NCBI GenBank assembly: GCA_965651595.1
Contig: CBFGTA010000034.1
Coordinates: 1 to 19,793, forward strand
Length of the DNA: 19,793 nucleotides
Direction: 5' to 3'
Source of the DNA: CBFGTA01 sp965651595
Lineage (GTDB): Bacteria > Actinomycetota > Actinomycetes > S36-B12 > UBA10799
Shown: in pieces, positions 7,848 through 15,379 of the stretch
Position numbering within the stretch: the stretch's first letter is position 1
How the letters are laid out: each line of letters starts with the position of its first letter
Program-made: the position numbers and the translations under genes
Notes under the pieces: model-generated
Told to the model about the DNA's origin: nothing
The model's database searches: none
What the model saw: only the letters and a program-made list of their open reading frames with translations

Positions 7848-9764
7848 ATGTCCGCCAACAATTCCTCCCGTGTTGAGCGTCGATTCCGAAGCCTGGCTGA
7901 AGAATTACGCGCCCGCACGGCAGACGAGCTCACCGAGCTGCTCGAAGCTCGTGCTGACCTCATCGATCCAGTCCCCACGAGCATGGGTGAGCTGGCCTCA
8001 CGTTGCGGCAGTTCGGAATCGGTCAGGGCGGCCGTCGACTGGCTCGAAGCGGACGAACTTGGGGCACTGGTCGACTTGTGTCGAGCCCAGGGAGACTCCA
8101 GCAACCTCGACCCAGCAACGGTGGCACGGTTGTGGGCGCGCGGGTTGATCTGGATGGATTCCATGCCGAATTCGACGGGCCGCTACCACGTGGTGTCGTC
8201 GGCCCGTCACCTGCTGTCGGGAGTGAACGGGTCGGTGCCCCAACGTGGCCCGTCCCCAGCCCCAGAGACGCCGGTCTGGGAGTTGCCGGCCGGGGTGGCA
8301 CTCACGTCCAGGGGGCCCGCAGAGCGATCGCTGGCGGGCAGTTGGGTAGCCAGTCAGCAGGCTGCCAGCATGACCGACCGAATCACCACCTTGCTCGAGT
8401 TTTGGCGCATCCATCCTGCCCGCAAGACAAAAGCCAAAGTAGTGACAGCTCGTTCTGTCGCCGACGCCACCGAAGTCTTGGCGCTGGGCACTGGGCCGAC
8501 GGCGGAACACGCTGGCAGCTTCATCATTGACCTCGTCGGGATGTGTGGCTTCACCAGCAGTGACCTCGACTCCACCGGCCACCACATCATCACCGCAAGT
8601 GCCAGCTACCGGGCTTGGCGCGAGATGCCGCTGGCCGAACAGTGGACCCAGTTGGTCATGCGGTGGTATCAGGCTGACCGAGACACTCGGCTGTTGGCCT
8701 CCGCCGGTCCCGACGGTCGGCGGATGTCCCCGTTGACGTCGACTCTGGACAAGCCGGGACTGGCCCGGCTGCGCCAACTTGTGCTGACGACCCTGGCGAC
8801 ACTGGGCCCCGACCAGATGTACGACGCTGATGAACTTGTCGCGGTCATTCGCGCCACCTGTGAGGCCCGCGGCATCAACTGGGGTGCCGAACTGGCCTCA
8901 GTTACTCTCACCGAGTGTGAACTGCTCGGACTGGTAGCGGGGTCGGCCACTACTACCTCCCTGTGCGCTCTAGCCACGGGAGACCCCGCAGCTGTCTTGG
9001 ACAGTGCCGTGCAGTCACTCGCCGCTGAGGTTGACCGCTTTATTGCCCAAGGCGACCTCACCGTGGTTGTTCCGGGCCCGCCGTCAGTGGCCCTGAGGCG
9101 GCTACTCATCGATGCCACCGATCGAGAGTCAGGGGGGCTCGCGCACGTGGCGCGAATCTCGTCGACAACTATCGAGCGGGCAGCAGTTCGCGGCTGGACC
9201 CAGGAGCAGTTGCTGGAGGCATTCACCACCCATGCCGAGCACGACCTACCCCAGGCGATTCGCTACCTCATCAATGACACCTACCGCCAGGTCAGCCGGA
9301 TCCCGGACACCGCGACTCGCGCGACCACTACGCGCCGCGCGAGCGATCACCATGTCGACACATACGCTCACGTACGCGCGACTGCCGAATCCGTTCCTGT
9401 GGCGGTGATCGCTCAAAGCTTGCTAGAGGCCGACGGCGCCGCCGCCCCCCGGGACTCCACCGTTCCGGGGGAAGGCCCCGCTGACGGGGCCGAGACCCTG
9501 CGGATGAGCCCAGCCCAAGTGGCACTCGCACTGGCTCGTTCCCTGGGCCAGGAACGGGCTGTCCGAATCGGCTACGCCAACAATGCGGGGTCGGTCTTCC
9601 ACCGTCTCGCGCGCGTCCTGTCGATCGACCCGGGTTCGGTGACGATCGCCGACCCCACCAGTTCCGACACTGTGACGATCGCGAAGGCGCGCATCGTGTC
9701 CGTCGAGGCCTTTGAGAACCCCGCCTCGACTGCCGAACGTCTGCCCGAGACGACGGCCCGCTAG
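7848..9764 (+). CDS. Helicase-associated protein (XPB/Ssl2-like domain), partner of XPB
   Basis: The 638-residue protein has no Walker motifs. Its N-terminus is helical (about 10-125). Residues 400-485 (LTVVVPGPPSVALRRLL, then LPQAIRYLIND) match the XPB/Ssl2-like, Helicase_C_3 domain. Residues 556-622 (AVRIGYANNAGSVFHRLARV and following strands) resemble a degenerate WYL domain. Between them, 486-555 is low-complexity linker. From memory the mycobacterial equivalent is Rv0862c, beside the helicase Rv0861c. The next gene here is that helicase, 57 bases downstream on the same strand, so the two are probably co-transcribed and act together. Function is unproven; a regulatory or DNA-binding subunit of the helicase is the natural guess. 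The ATG at 7848 is chosen from the TAATGT hexamer and the protein-like N-terminus. Confidence 0.85.
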   Translation: MSANNSSRVERRFRSLAEELRARTADELTELLEARADLIDPVPTSMGELASRCGSSESVRAAVDWLEADELGALVDLCRAQGDSSNLDPATVARLWARGLIWMDSMPNSTGRYHVVSSARHLLSGVNGSVPQRGPSPAPETPVWELPAGVALTSRGPAERSLAGSWVASQQAASMTDRITTLLEFWRIHPARKTKAKVVTARSVADATEVLALGTGPTAEHAGSFIIDLVGMCGFTSSDLDSTGHHIITASASYRAWREMPLAEQWTQLVMRWYQADRDTRLLASAGPDGRRMSPLTSTLDKPGLARLRQLVLTTLATLGPDQMYDADELVAVIRATCEARGINWGAELASVTLTECELLGLVAGSATTTSLCALATGDPAAVLDSAVQSLAAEVDRFIAQGDLTVVVPGPPSVALRRLLIDATDRESGGLAHVARISSTTIERAAVRGWTQEQLLEAFTTHAEHDLPQAIRYLINDTYRQVSRIPDTATRATTTRRASDHHVDTYAHVRATAESVPVAVIAQSLLEADGAAAPRDSTVPGEGPADGAETLRMSPAQVALALARSLGQERAVRIGYANNAGSVFHRLARVLSIDPGSVTIADPTSSDTVTIAKARIVSVEAFENPASTAERLPETTAR

Positions 9765-9821
9765 TCCGATCGCCTGTGCGATCTGCTCGCGTTGGGCGCT
9801 GGAACCATCCGGAAGGAAAGA

Positions 9822-11492
9822 ATGAGCAACGACGGACCACTTATCGTCCAAAGCGACAAGACACTGCTGCTCGACGTGAACCACGAGCGAGCAACTGAGG
9901 CGCGCAACCGGATCGCTGTGTTCGCTGAACTCGAACGCGCCCCGGAACACGTTCATACTTACCGCATCACCCCCCTGGGCTTGTGGAATGCGCGGGCCGC
10001 CGGAGTCGACGCTGAGACGGTCGTCGACTCACTTGTTACCTATTCGAAGTTCCCGGTCCCGCACGCACTGCTCGTGGATGTGGCCGAGACGATGGACCGC
10101 TACGGCCGGCTCACCCTCCACAACCACCCGGCCCATGGGCTGGTGTTGACGACCACGGACACAGCCGTCCTGGCCGAGATTCGCAAGTCGAAACGAACCG
10201 CTGGGATGTTCGGCGACATGATCGACGATGCGAGCATCACCGTGCATCGCAGTGAACGCGGCCGATTGAAACAAGCACTCGTGAAACTGGGCTGGCCCGC
10301 CGACGACCAGGCCGGCTATGTCGACGGCGAAGCTCACGACATCGAACTGCGCCAGGACGGCTGGGTCTTGCGTGACTATCAGCGGGACGCGGCCGCTGGC
10401 TTCTGGCACGGCGGTTCAGGTGTCGTTGTCTTGCCGTGTGGAGCGGGCAAGACGATCGTCGGCGCTGCAGCCATGGCCCACGCCAAAGCCACCACCCTCA
10501 TCCTGGTGACGAACACGGTCGCTGCCCACCAGTGGCGCAACGAGCTCATCAACCGCACGTCGCTGACAGCTGAAGAAATCGGCGAATATTCGGGTGCCCG
10601 CAAAGAGATTCGACCCGTCACGATTGCGACCTATCAGGTGCTCACCGCCAAGCGCAAAGGCGTCTACGCCCACTTGGAGTTGCTAGATTCCCGCGACTGG
10701 GGCCTCGTGATTTACGACGAGGTTCACTTGCTCCCGGCCCCGGTATTCCGGTTCACGGCTGACTTGCAGGCGCGCCGACGCCTCGGTCTGACTGCCACCT
10801 TGGTCAGAGAGGATGGCAGGGAGGACGAGGTATTTAGCTTGATCGGGCCGAAACGCTACGACGTACCGTGGCGAGACATCGAAGCTCAAGGTTGGATCGC
10901 TCCTGCTGAGTGTGTCGAGGTGCGGATGTCTCTGCCCGAAACCGATCGGATGGTGTATGCCACGGCCGAGCGGGAAGATAAGTACCGCCTGGCGGCCACG
11001 TCACACCAGAAGGTCGACATTGTGAAGGCGCTCCTGGCGCGGCACCCGGGCGAGCCTGCCCTCGTTATCGGGCAGTACCTCGACCAGCTCGACGAACTCT
11101 CCGCAGCACTCGATGCCCCGCTGATCACGGGCCAAACCCCGGCCCGCGAACGCGAACGGCTCTACCAGGCGTTCCGCGAAGGAACGATCGGGCTGCTCGT
11201 CGTGAGTAAGGTGGCGAACTTCTCGATCGACCTGCCCGAGGCGTCGGTTGCCGTTCAGGTGTCAGGTTCGTTCGGGTCGCGCCAAGAAGAGGCCCAAAGG
11301 CTCGGCCGTCTTTTGCGGCCGAAGGGCAACCAGCGGTCGGCCCACTTCTACTCGGTGGTCACTCGCGACACGGTTGACGCTGATTTCGCCGCTCACCGCC
11401 AGCGGTTCCTCGCTGAGCAGGGGTACAGCTACCGGATCGTGGACTCCGAAGATGTTCTCCTCGGCCAAGACGGGTCGACTACCACCGAGTGA
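9822..11492 (+). CDS. xpb: XPB-type DNA repair helicase (superfamily 2)
   Basis: The 556-residue protein has an N-terminal XPB-like damage-recognition region (about 1-175), then two RecA-like domains. Motif Q region RDYQRDA lies at 184-190, Walker A PCGAGKT at 205-211, DEVH box at 299-302, motif III LTAT at 323-326, RED-type loop at 329-335 (REDGRED), and motif VI QRLGRLLRP at 492-500. XPB unwinds DNA 3' to 5'; in eukaryotes it serves TFIIH repair and promoter opening, and in actinobacteria it coexists with UvrABC and its job is unclear. The ATG at 9822 is preceded by GGAAGGAAAG, so the in-frame GTG-type start at 9792 is rejected. The gene follows its partner gene and converges on the lipoprotein gene with only 24 bases between stops. 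Confidence 0.96.
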   Translation: MSNDGPLIVQSDKTLLLDVNHERATEARNRIAVFAELERAPEHVHTYRITPLGLWNARAAGVDAETVVDSLVTYSKFPVPHALLVDVAETMDRYGRLTLHNHPAHGLVLTTTDTAVLAEIRKSKRTAGMFGDMIDDASITVHRSERGRLKQALVKLGWPADDQAGYVDGEAHDIELRQDGWVLRDYQRDAAAGFWHGGSGVVVLPCGAGKTIVGAAAMAHAKATTLILVTNTVAAHQWRNELINRTSLTAEEIGEYSGARKEIRPVTIATYQVLTAKRKGVYAHLELLDSRDWGLVIYDEVHLLPAPVFRFTADLQARRRLGLTATLVREDGREDEVFSLIGPKRYDVPWRDIEAQGWIAPAECVEVRMSLPETDRMVYATAEREDKYRLAATSHQKVDIVKALLARHPGEPALVIGQYLDQLDELSAALDAPLITGQTPARERERLYQAFREGTIGLLVVSKVANFSIDLPEASVAVQVSGSFGSRQEEAQRLGRLLRPKGNQRSAHFYSVVTRDTVDADFAAHRQRFLAEQGYSYRIVDSEDVLLGQDGSTTTE

Positions 11493-11519
11493 GGCTAGCT
11501 ACTCGAGTGAGGCTAGCTA
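11486..11519. repeat. 18-base tandem duplication across two convergent stop codons
   Basis: CGAGTGAGGCTAGCTA occurs at 11486-11501 and again at 11504-11519, a period of 18 bases. The first copy carries the TGA stop of the helicase gene (11490-11492); the second carries, on the minus strand, the TAG stop of the lipoprotein gene (11517-11519). Each copy contains both stop signals. The paired GCTAGC palindromes could form a weak hairpin between the convergent genes. Confidence 0.85.
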
Positions 11520-11978
11520 TTCGACAACCAGTTGGAACGTCCACAGGCCGCGGCTTTGCTGCGGGTCGAGTCCGTCGGCCAACACTGCCAAAGACACTGT
11601 GCCCTCGAGGCCAGCGAACTGCGGGAAGTCAAAACGGTAGTACGAAGTGGTGAGGGGCTCGGACGTGAGGGGCTGGCCATTGATCAGGAGCGTCCACCCG
11701 GCTTCGGCGATCGCCGGATCCACGCTAATCCCGACGACGTTGCCGGGGAGGACGCCGAGGGACGGACTTCCCGTCGGGTTGGGCGATGAGATGGCCTGTC
11801 TGATGCAGTCCATCACCGCCTGGCCAACGGTTTCGTCTTCAGTCCAGCAGTTGGCGTCACGATGAACGCTCTGCGTGCCGGAGAAGACCGTCACAGCCGG
11901 GGTCGGAGCGGTGCATCCGGTGACCAGCAAGGCCAGGGCGCCTAGACCAGCAGCGATACCGACAAGGCGGCGAGTCAT
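11517..11978 (-). CDS. Small secreted lipoprotein, function unknown
   Basis: The 153-residue protein has a lipoprotein signal peptide: MTRR, a hydrophobic stretch, then lipobox LVTGC with Cys22 as the lipidated residue. The mature part is 131 residues with two further cysteines (in DANCWTED and VMDCIRQ) that could pair, and a beta-rich C-terminal half with WTLLINGQPL and YYRFDFPQF. Position beside the DUF3027 gene suggests the mycobacterial exported protein family seen there (possibly DUF2771), but similarity was not tested. The ATG at 11978 overlaps the DUF3027 stop as ATGA, with GAGGAGG just upstream, so translation is probably coupled. Confidence 0.85.
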   Translation of the reverse strand: MTRRLVGIAAGLGALALLVTGCTAPTPAVTVFSGTQSVHRDANCWTEDETVGQAVMDCIRQAISSPNPTGSPSLGVLPGNVVGISVDPAIAEAGWTLLINGQPLTSEPLTTSYYRFDFPQFAGLEGTVSLAVLADGLDPQQSRGLWTFQLVVE

Positions 11979-12955
11979 GAGTCCTCCTCGGGCGACAGTT
12001 CAGCAGAAACAGGTTCGATCGGGGATGCTTCGGGAGAACTGTCCGCAGGGCCAGAGCCGACCGGCTCGGGTTCGGCGGGGCCGAGCGCGATCGATGAGGG
12101 GAGAGTTTCGAGGCCCTGCCCGTCGAAGTCGTCGACGAGCATCGGCACTACGGGCACGTTGACTGGTTCCGGTGGTGTTTCGCTGTGCGCGCCGCAACCG
12201 AAATCCATCGACACCACCATGCCGTCGCTCGGCGACATCTCGTTGGCACAGGCGCCAAACTGTTGCCGCAACGGTCCGCCCAAACGGACCAGGAAGCCGC
12301 AACCAGAGCAGGCCAGCCCCGCTGCTCGAGCCATCGCTGAGGTCGGGCCGGTCTCGCCTTTCTCCCAGCGTCGAGCAGCCATGGCACGCCCGGCAGGGCT
12401 CAGCACACGGGGACGCCCGAGCCCGAGCTCCCAGGCCACTTCGCTGGTGTCGGAGTAGGGGTCATCGTCGTCTTCGCCGGTGTAGCCAGGAACCAGCCGG
12501 TAGTCATCGGGGCCGGTGGGCAGGACGTCGCCAGCCCCCAGGTCGCCGGGCCTGACGAGCGTGTCCCATGGCCTCCACTCAGGCGCCACCAAGGCATCCG
12601 GGCCCGGCAACATGACCACTTCGCAAATCGTGGGTCGGGATTCGTCAGGAATGCGCGCGATCGTGACCGACCACAACCATCCCCGGTACCCCGGATGAGT
12701 GGCGGCAAAATGGTGGGTCGCTCCGAACGGACCTTCGCTGTCGACCCTAACGTGTTCGCCGACGGCCTCAGTCCCAGCAACTTCAACCACTGCGTCGCGA
12801 CTGGGCTCGATGAACGACGCCAGGATGGGATCGACCGGGACTTGGGCCGGAAGAATCTCCTGGCCTGGGGCCTGGATATCCGATGTTTCTCGGCCCTCAG
12901 GGTCACTATCGGACATGGCCGGAGCGGTCGAAGGATCGTCGTCGGCGTTGGTCAC
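11975..12955 (-). CDS. DUF3027 family zinc-binding protein
   Basis: The 326-residue protein has an acidic N-terminus (1-40), a globular core (about 45-200, with HPGYRGWLWSV and EVVMLPGPDALVAPEW), then a metal-site region: CSGC at 216-219, Cys236 (FGACANEMSPSDG) and GCGAH at 253-257. Four Cys and one His in this order look like a structural zinc site. The tail after 262 is Pro/Glu/Ser-rich. The arrangement is that of DUF3027, an actinobacterial family with no known function (from memory Rv0877 in M. tuberculosis). The GTG at 12955 has no Shine-Dalgarno site but has TAACCT 6 bases upstream; an ATG at 12916 is the alternative start. It sits between the DUF2530 gene and the coupled lipoprotein gene. 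Confidence 0.86.
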   Translation of the reverse strand: MTNADDDPSTAPAMSDSDPEGRETSDIQAPGQEILPAQVPVDPILASFIEPSRDAVVEVAGTEAVGEHVRVDSEGPFGATHHFAATHPGYRGWLWSVTIARIPDESRPTICEVVMLPGPDALVAPEWRPWDTLVRPGDLGAGDVLPTGPDDYRLVPGYTGEDDDDPYSDTSEVAWELGLGRPRVLSPAGRAMAARRWEKGETGPTSAMARAAGLACSGCGFLVRLGGPLRQQFGACANEMSPSDGMVVSMDFGCGAHSETPPEPVNVPVVPMLVDDFDGQGLETLPSSIALGPAEPEPVGSGPADSSPEASPIEPVSAELSPEEDS

Positions 12956-12961
12956 AGAACC

Positions 12962-12967
12962 AGGTTA
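12962..12967 (-). promoter_or_regulatory. -10-like hexamer TAACCT, leaderless layout (DUF3027)
   Basis: On the minus strand TAACCT ends 6 bases before the GTG at 12955. It lies in the 32-base gap after the DUF2530 gene, so the DUF3027-lipoprotein pair may have its own internal promoter. Confidence 0.48.
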
Positions 12968-12987
12968 CGCAATCGCGGACGGAGCCA

Positions 12988-13257
12988 CTACTGCAGGCGT
13001 CCCGCTGCTCGGTATACCGCGCGGCGGCGCAGCACATAGGCTATGCCGATCAAGCCTTGGGCCGTGCCGACAACGCACACCCAGATCCACCATGTACCGC
13101 CTGATGCGGCGAGCGAATCACGGAACCCCACCAGCAGGACGACAAGCGCGATCGCAAAAGCCACCGTCCCAGCGATGGCCGCAGCCACCCCGTCGACATC
13201 GAGCGGTGCGGGCCTCGCAGCAGCTGCCGAGGCCGGCCCCGGATCAGAATCACCCAT
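12988..13257 (-). CDS. DUF2530 family small membrane protein
   Basis: The 89-residue protein starts with an Ala/Pro-rich stretch and PLDVDGVAAAIAGTVAFAIALVVLL, then a second hydrophobic segment (about 55-75, WWIWVCVVGTAQGLIGIAYVL) and a basic end RRRAVYRAAGRLQ. Two membrane helices, length, the LDVDG lead-in and the neighbouring genes fit DUF2530 (from memory Rv0879c), of unknown function. The ATG at 13257 has TAGGGT 6 bases upstream. It is divergent from the 29-residue ORF at 13369 and leads a same-strand group with DUF3027 and the lipoprotein. Confidence 0.83.
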   Translation of the reverse strand: MGDSDPGPASAAAARPAPLDVDGVAAAIAGTVAFAIALVVLLVGFRDSLAASGGTWWIWVCVVGTAQGLIGIAYVLRRRAVYRAAGRLQ

Positions 13258-13263
13258 GCCCCC

Positions 13264-13269
13264 ACCCTA
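13264..13269 (-). promoter_or_regulatory. -10-like hexamer TAGGGT, leaderless layout (DUF2530)
   Basis: On the minus strand TAGGGT ends 6 bases before the ATG at 13257. The spacer between is G-rich (GGGGGC), so a Shine-Dalgarno role cannot be fully excluded. Confidence 0.42.
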
Positions 13270-13356
13270 GCGGTGCGCAAACAGGCAGGAGCGGCAGTTA
13301 GTCCTCCACAACGTGGTGGTTCGACCTGGTCCGGTAGAGCGTCCGAGTGAACGCCC

Positions 13357-13362
13357 TACAGT
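13357..13362 (+). promoter_or_regulatory. -10-like hexamer TACAGT, leaderless layout (29-residue ORF)
   Basis: TACAGT ends 6 bases before the ATG at 13369. AGGA also lies in those 6 bases but is too close to the start to be a normal ribosome site. It is one of the reasons to take the tiny ORF seriously. Confidence 0.42.
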
Positions 13363-13368
13363 AGGAAC

Positions 13369-13458
13369 ATGAATCCGCGCACGCGTCGGCTGGTGACTCT
13401 CTTGGTCGTGATCGGTTGTACCGCCGCTGCAGTCGTTGCTGCGTTGTGGCGCGGATAG
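13369..13458 (+). CDS. Putative 29-residue single-pass membrane protein
   Basis: The ORF is MNPRTRRLV, a hydrophobic stretch, ALWRG, stop. The first seven residues are strongly basic and about 19 hydrophobic residues follow, ending in Trp-Arg, so it reads as a minimal N-in membrane anchor. A -10-like hexamer 6 bases upstream and a 111-base divergent gap to the DUF2530 gene support expression. It is convergent with the Pro/Thr-rich membrane protein gene. I do not recognise a family. It could be chance, but composition and context are better than random. Confidence 0.5.
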   Translation: MNPRTRRLVTLLVVIGCTAAAVVAALWRG

Positions 13459-13493
13459 CGACACACCACTCGTAACCTCGTGATTGACGTCTT

Positions 13494-13565
13494 CGAGTCC
13501 TACGGCCCGGTCGGCTCCGAGTCCTACGGCCCGGTCGGCTCCGAGTCCTACGGCCCGGTTGGCTC
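13494..13565. repeat. Three 24-base tandem repeats carrying in-frame stop codons
   Basis: A 24-base unit starting CGAGTCCTACGG occurs at 13494-13517, 13518-13541 and 13542-13565; the third differs by one base. Read on the minus strand it is the 3' end of the Pro/Thr-rich membrane protein gene: each unit encodes EPTGP and then TAG, giving stops at 13548-13550, 13524-13526 and 13500-13502, all in frame. Confidence 0.95.
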
Positions 13566-14072
13566 GGTGGGTTCCGGAGTGGGTGTCGTGGGATCTGGGG
13601 TTGGCGTGGGGATCGGAGGATCCGGCGTGGGGATCGGAGGGGGAGTCACTGTCTCAGTGACAGTGGGTGTCGGAGTCGGGTGGGGATTCGACACCGACTC
13701 CCATAAGGCGCCGCCGGCAAGTCCGAGAAGTACCACCAGCAGGATGCCGCCGATGATCCATCCAACGACTGCGCCACCACCCTTCTTGGGTGGCTGACCC
13801 ATCGGGTCGTCTTGCGCGTAGTACGACGGCGGCATCGGCGTCCCGCTGGCCGGGTACTGATTGGCGTAGCCGCCCGGTGGGTAGTGCTCTGGCGGCACAT
13901 AGCCGGGTTGGTGTGGCGGGGAGTCAGGCGTTACTGCTGGCTGTTGCGCGGTTGCGTCCGTTTCCGGCGGTGGCACTGGCGTTACCGGCTCAGTGGCTGC
14001 ATCACCAGCACCAGAATCGGGCATTCGCGCGGTTTCGTCAGGCTCAGGGGGATTCCCGCTATTTCCGGACAT
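13548..14072 (-). CDS. Single-pass membrane protein with Pro-rich cytoplasmic part and Pro-Thr tail
   Basis: The 174-residue protein has a Pro/Gly/Tyr-rich N-terminal part (1-96, with PPEHYPPGGYANQYP), a basic PPKKGGG, one membrane helix (about 101-124, VVGWIIGGILLVVLLGLAGGALW) and an outer tail of Pro-Thr and Pro-Asp repeats to the end. There is no signal peptide, so a type II orientation is likely with the tail outside. Pro/Tyr-rich tails of this kind are common on actinobacterial membrane proteins near serine/threonine kinase or wall functions, but no specific role can be given. The ATG at 14072 has TATTGT 6 bases upstream. The 3' end lies in the tandem repeat described at 13494-13565. Confidence 0.8.
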   Translation of the reverse strand: MSGNSGNPPEPDETARMPDSGAGDAATEPVTPVPPPETDATAQQPAVTPDSPPHQPGYVPPEHYPPGGYANQYPASGTPMPPSYYAQDDPMGQPPKKGGGAVVGWIIGGILLVVLLGLAGGALWESVSNPHPTPTPTVTETVTPPPIPTPDPPIPTPTPDPTTPTPEPTEPTGP

Positions 14073-14078
14073 GCTCAG

Positions 14079-14084
14079 ACAATA
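14079..14084 (-). promoter_or_regulatory. -10-like hexamer TATTGT, leaderless layout (Pro/Thr membrane protein)
   Basis: On the minus strand TATTGT ends 6 bases before the ATG at 14072, with CTGAGC between and no Shine-Dalgarno site. It sits in a locally AT-rich patch of the 107-base gap after serC. Confidence 0.5.
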
Positions 14085-14179
14085 CTGATTTGATCACAAG
14101 GTTGCCGAAAATGTGGAACACAAGGATCTGTGGGCCAAACCGAGCTGGACTCGGCCGCACGATCGCAGGCCTGCAGGGG

Positions 14180-15313
14180 TCAGGCTGATAGGGCCTCCAC
14201 CACGTAGTCAATGCAGGCAGTGAGGGCCTGCACATCGGCAGGGTCGATCGCTGGGAACAAGGCGATCCGCAACTGGTTGCGCCCGAGCTTCCGGTAGGGC
14301 TCCACATCGACGACTCCGTGGGCCCGGAGCACCGAAGCCACGGCCGCGGCGTCGATGTCGTCAGAGAAATCGATCGTGGCGATCACGGACGAACGCTTGG
14401 CTGGATCGGCGACATAGGGCGTTGTGTACGTACGTTGCTCGGCCCAGCCGTAGACGTGTCCGGCCGATTCCGCTGTGCGAGCGGTCGACCAGGCCAATCC
14501 GCCCTGGCTGTTGAACCAGTCGATCTGCTCAGCCATCATGATCAAAGTCGCAACCGCGGGAGTGTTGTAGGTCTGGTTCTTCGTCGAGTTGTCGATGGCT
14601 GTGGTGAGACTCAAGAAGTCGGGAATCCACCGGCCTGACGCCCCCACCCGCGCCGCCCGCTCGAGTGCCGCCGGACTCATCAACGCGAACCACAGACCGC
14701 CGTCGGAGGCGAAGTTCTTCTGCGGGGCAAAGTAATAGGCGTCGACTTCGGAGCAGTCGACGGGCAAGCCTCCGGCGCCGGATGTCGCATCGACGAGCAG
14801 CAGGGCGGAGGCGTCGGCTCCTGCTGGCCGTCGAGGTGGGATGGCCACGCCCGTCGAAGTCTCGTTATGAGGGGTTCCGTACACGTCGATGCCAGCTTCT
14901 GCCGCGAACTCGGGAGCATCGCCGGGCTCGCTGGTGCGGATGTCGGCCTCACCAAGGAAGGGGGCGTTCTTGGCGGCCTTGGCGAACTTCGAACCAAACT
15001 CGCCGAAGGACAAGAACTGGCTGCGGTCTTCGATGAGGCCAAAAACTGCGATGTCCCAGAAGGCTGTCGCACCGCCGTTGCCGAGAACGACTTCGTATCC
15101 AGCTGGCAGGTTAAACAGCTCGCTGAGCCCGGTGCGGACGCGACCAACGAGGTTCTTCACGGGTGCCTGGCGGTGGCTGGTGCCCATGACGGTGGAACCG
15201 TGTTCGACGATGGCTTGCAACTGCTCCGGTCGGACTTTCGAAGGTCCGGCACCGAATCGGCCGTCGGCAGGAAGCAGGGACGAGGGAAGCGAAATGTTCG
15301 CGGGATCGGTCAC
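14180..15313 (-). CDS. serC: Phosphoserine aminotransferase
   Basis: The 377-residue protein is recognisable throughout as the actinobacterial SerC: FGAGPSKVRPEQL, MGTSHRQAPVKNLV, LGNGGATAFWD, GTPHNETSTGV, DATSGAGGLPVD and YYFAPQKNFASDGGLW, where Lys199 forms the Schiff base with pyridoxal phosphate. It converts 3-phosphohydroxypyruvate and glutamate to phosphoserine and 2-oxoglutarate in the cytoplasm, the second step of serine synthesis. The length is typical. The GTG at 15313 begins MTDPANISLP and has TAAACT 6 bases upstream. It lies 66 bases after citA on the same strand and probably has its own promoter. No serA or serB is in the window. Confidence 0.97.
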   Translation of the reverse strand: MTDPANISLPSSLLPADGRFGAGPSKVRPEQLQAIVEHGSTVMGTSHRQAPVKNLVGRVRTGLSELFNLPAGYEVVLGNGGATAFWDIAVFGLIEDRSQFLSFGEFGSKFAKAAKNAPFLGEADIRTSEPGDAPEFAAEAGIDVYGTPHNETSTGVAIPPRRPAGADASALLLVDATSGAGGLPVDCSEVDAYYFAPQKNFASDGGLWFALMSPAALERAARVGASGRWIPDFLSLTTAIDNSTKNQTYNTPAVATLIMMAEQIDWFNSQGGLAWSTARTAESAGHVYGWAEQRTYTTPYVADPAKRSSVIATIDFSDDIDAAAVASVLRAHGVVDVEPYRKLGRNQLRIALFPAIDPADVQALTACIDYVVEALSA

Positions 15314-15319
15314 CGCATC

Positions 15320-15325
15320 AGTTTA
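15320..15325 (-). promoter_or_regulatory. -10-like hexamer TAAACT, leaderless layout (serC)
   Basis: On the minus strand TAAACT ends 6 bases before the GTG at 15313. GATGCG lies between and there is no Shine-Dalgarno site, so this is one of the clearest leaderless layouts here. Confidence 0.52.
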
Positions 15326-15379
15326 AGTCACCGGCTTGAGGCCGTTGGGTGGGCCCTGCCGAGGTGTGAGCAGTCCGAC

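Noticed and set aside
12159..12555. Plus-strand open frames opposite DUF3027
   Set aside because: Arg/Pro/Ser-rich shadow translations; the minus-strand frame has the conserved Cys motifs and coupling to the lipoprotein gene.
13645..13661. Inverted repeat GTCACTG/CAGTGAC as a terminator or operator
   Set aside because: It lies inside coding sequence and follows from the symmetric peptide TVTETVT.
13480..13797. A plus-strand Gly/Val-rich ORF containing three SYGPVGSE repeats
   Set aside because: It is the complement of the Pro/Thr tail and its 24-base repeats; the minus-strand gene with its membrane helix and start signal explains the sequence.
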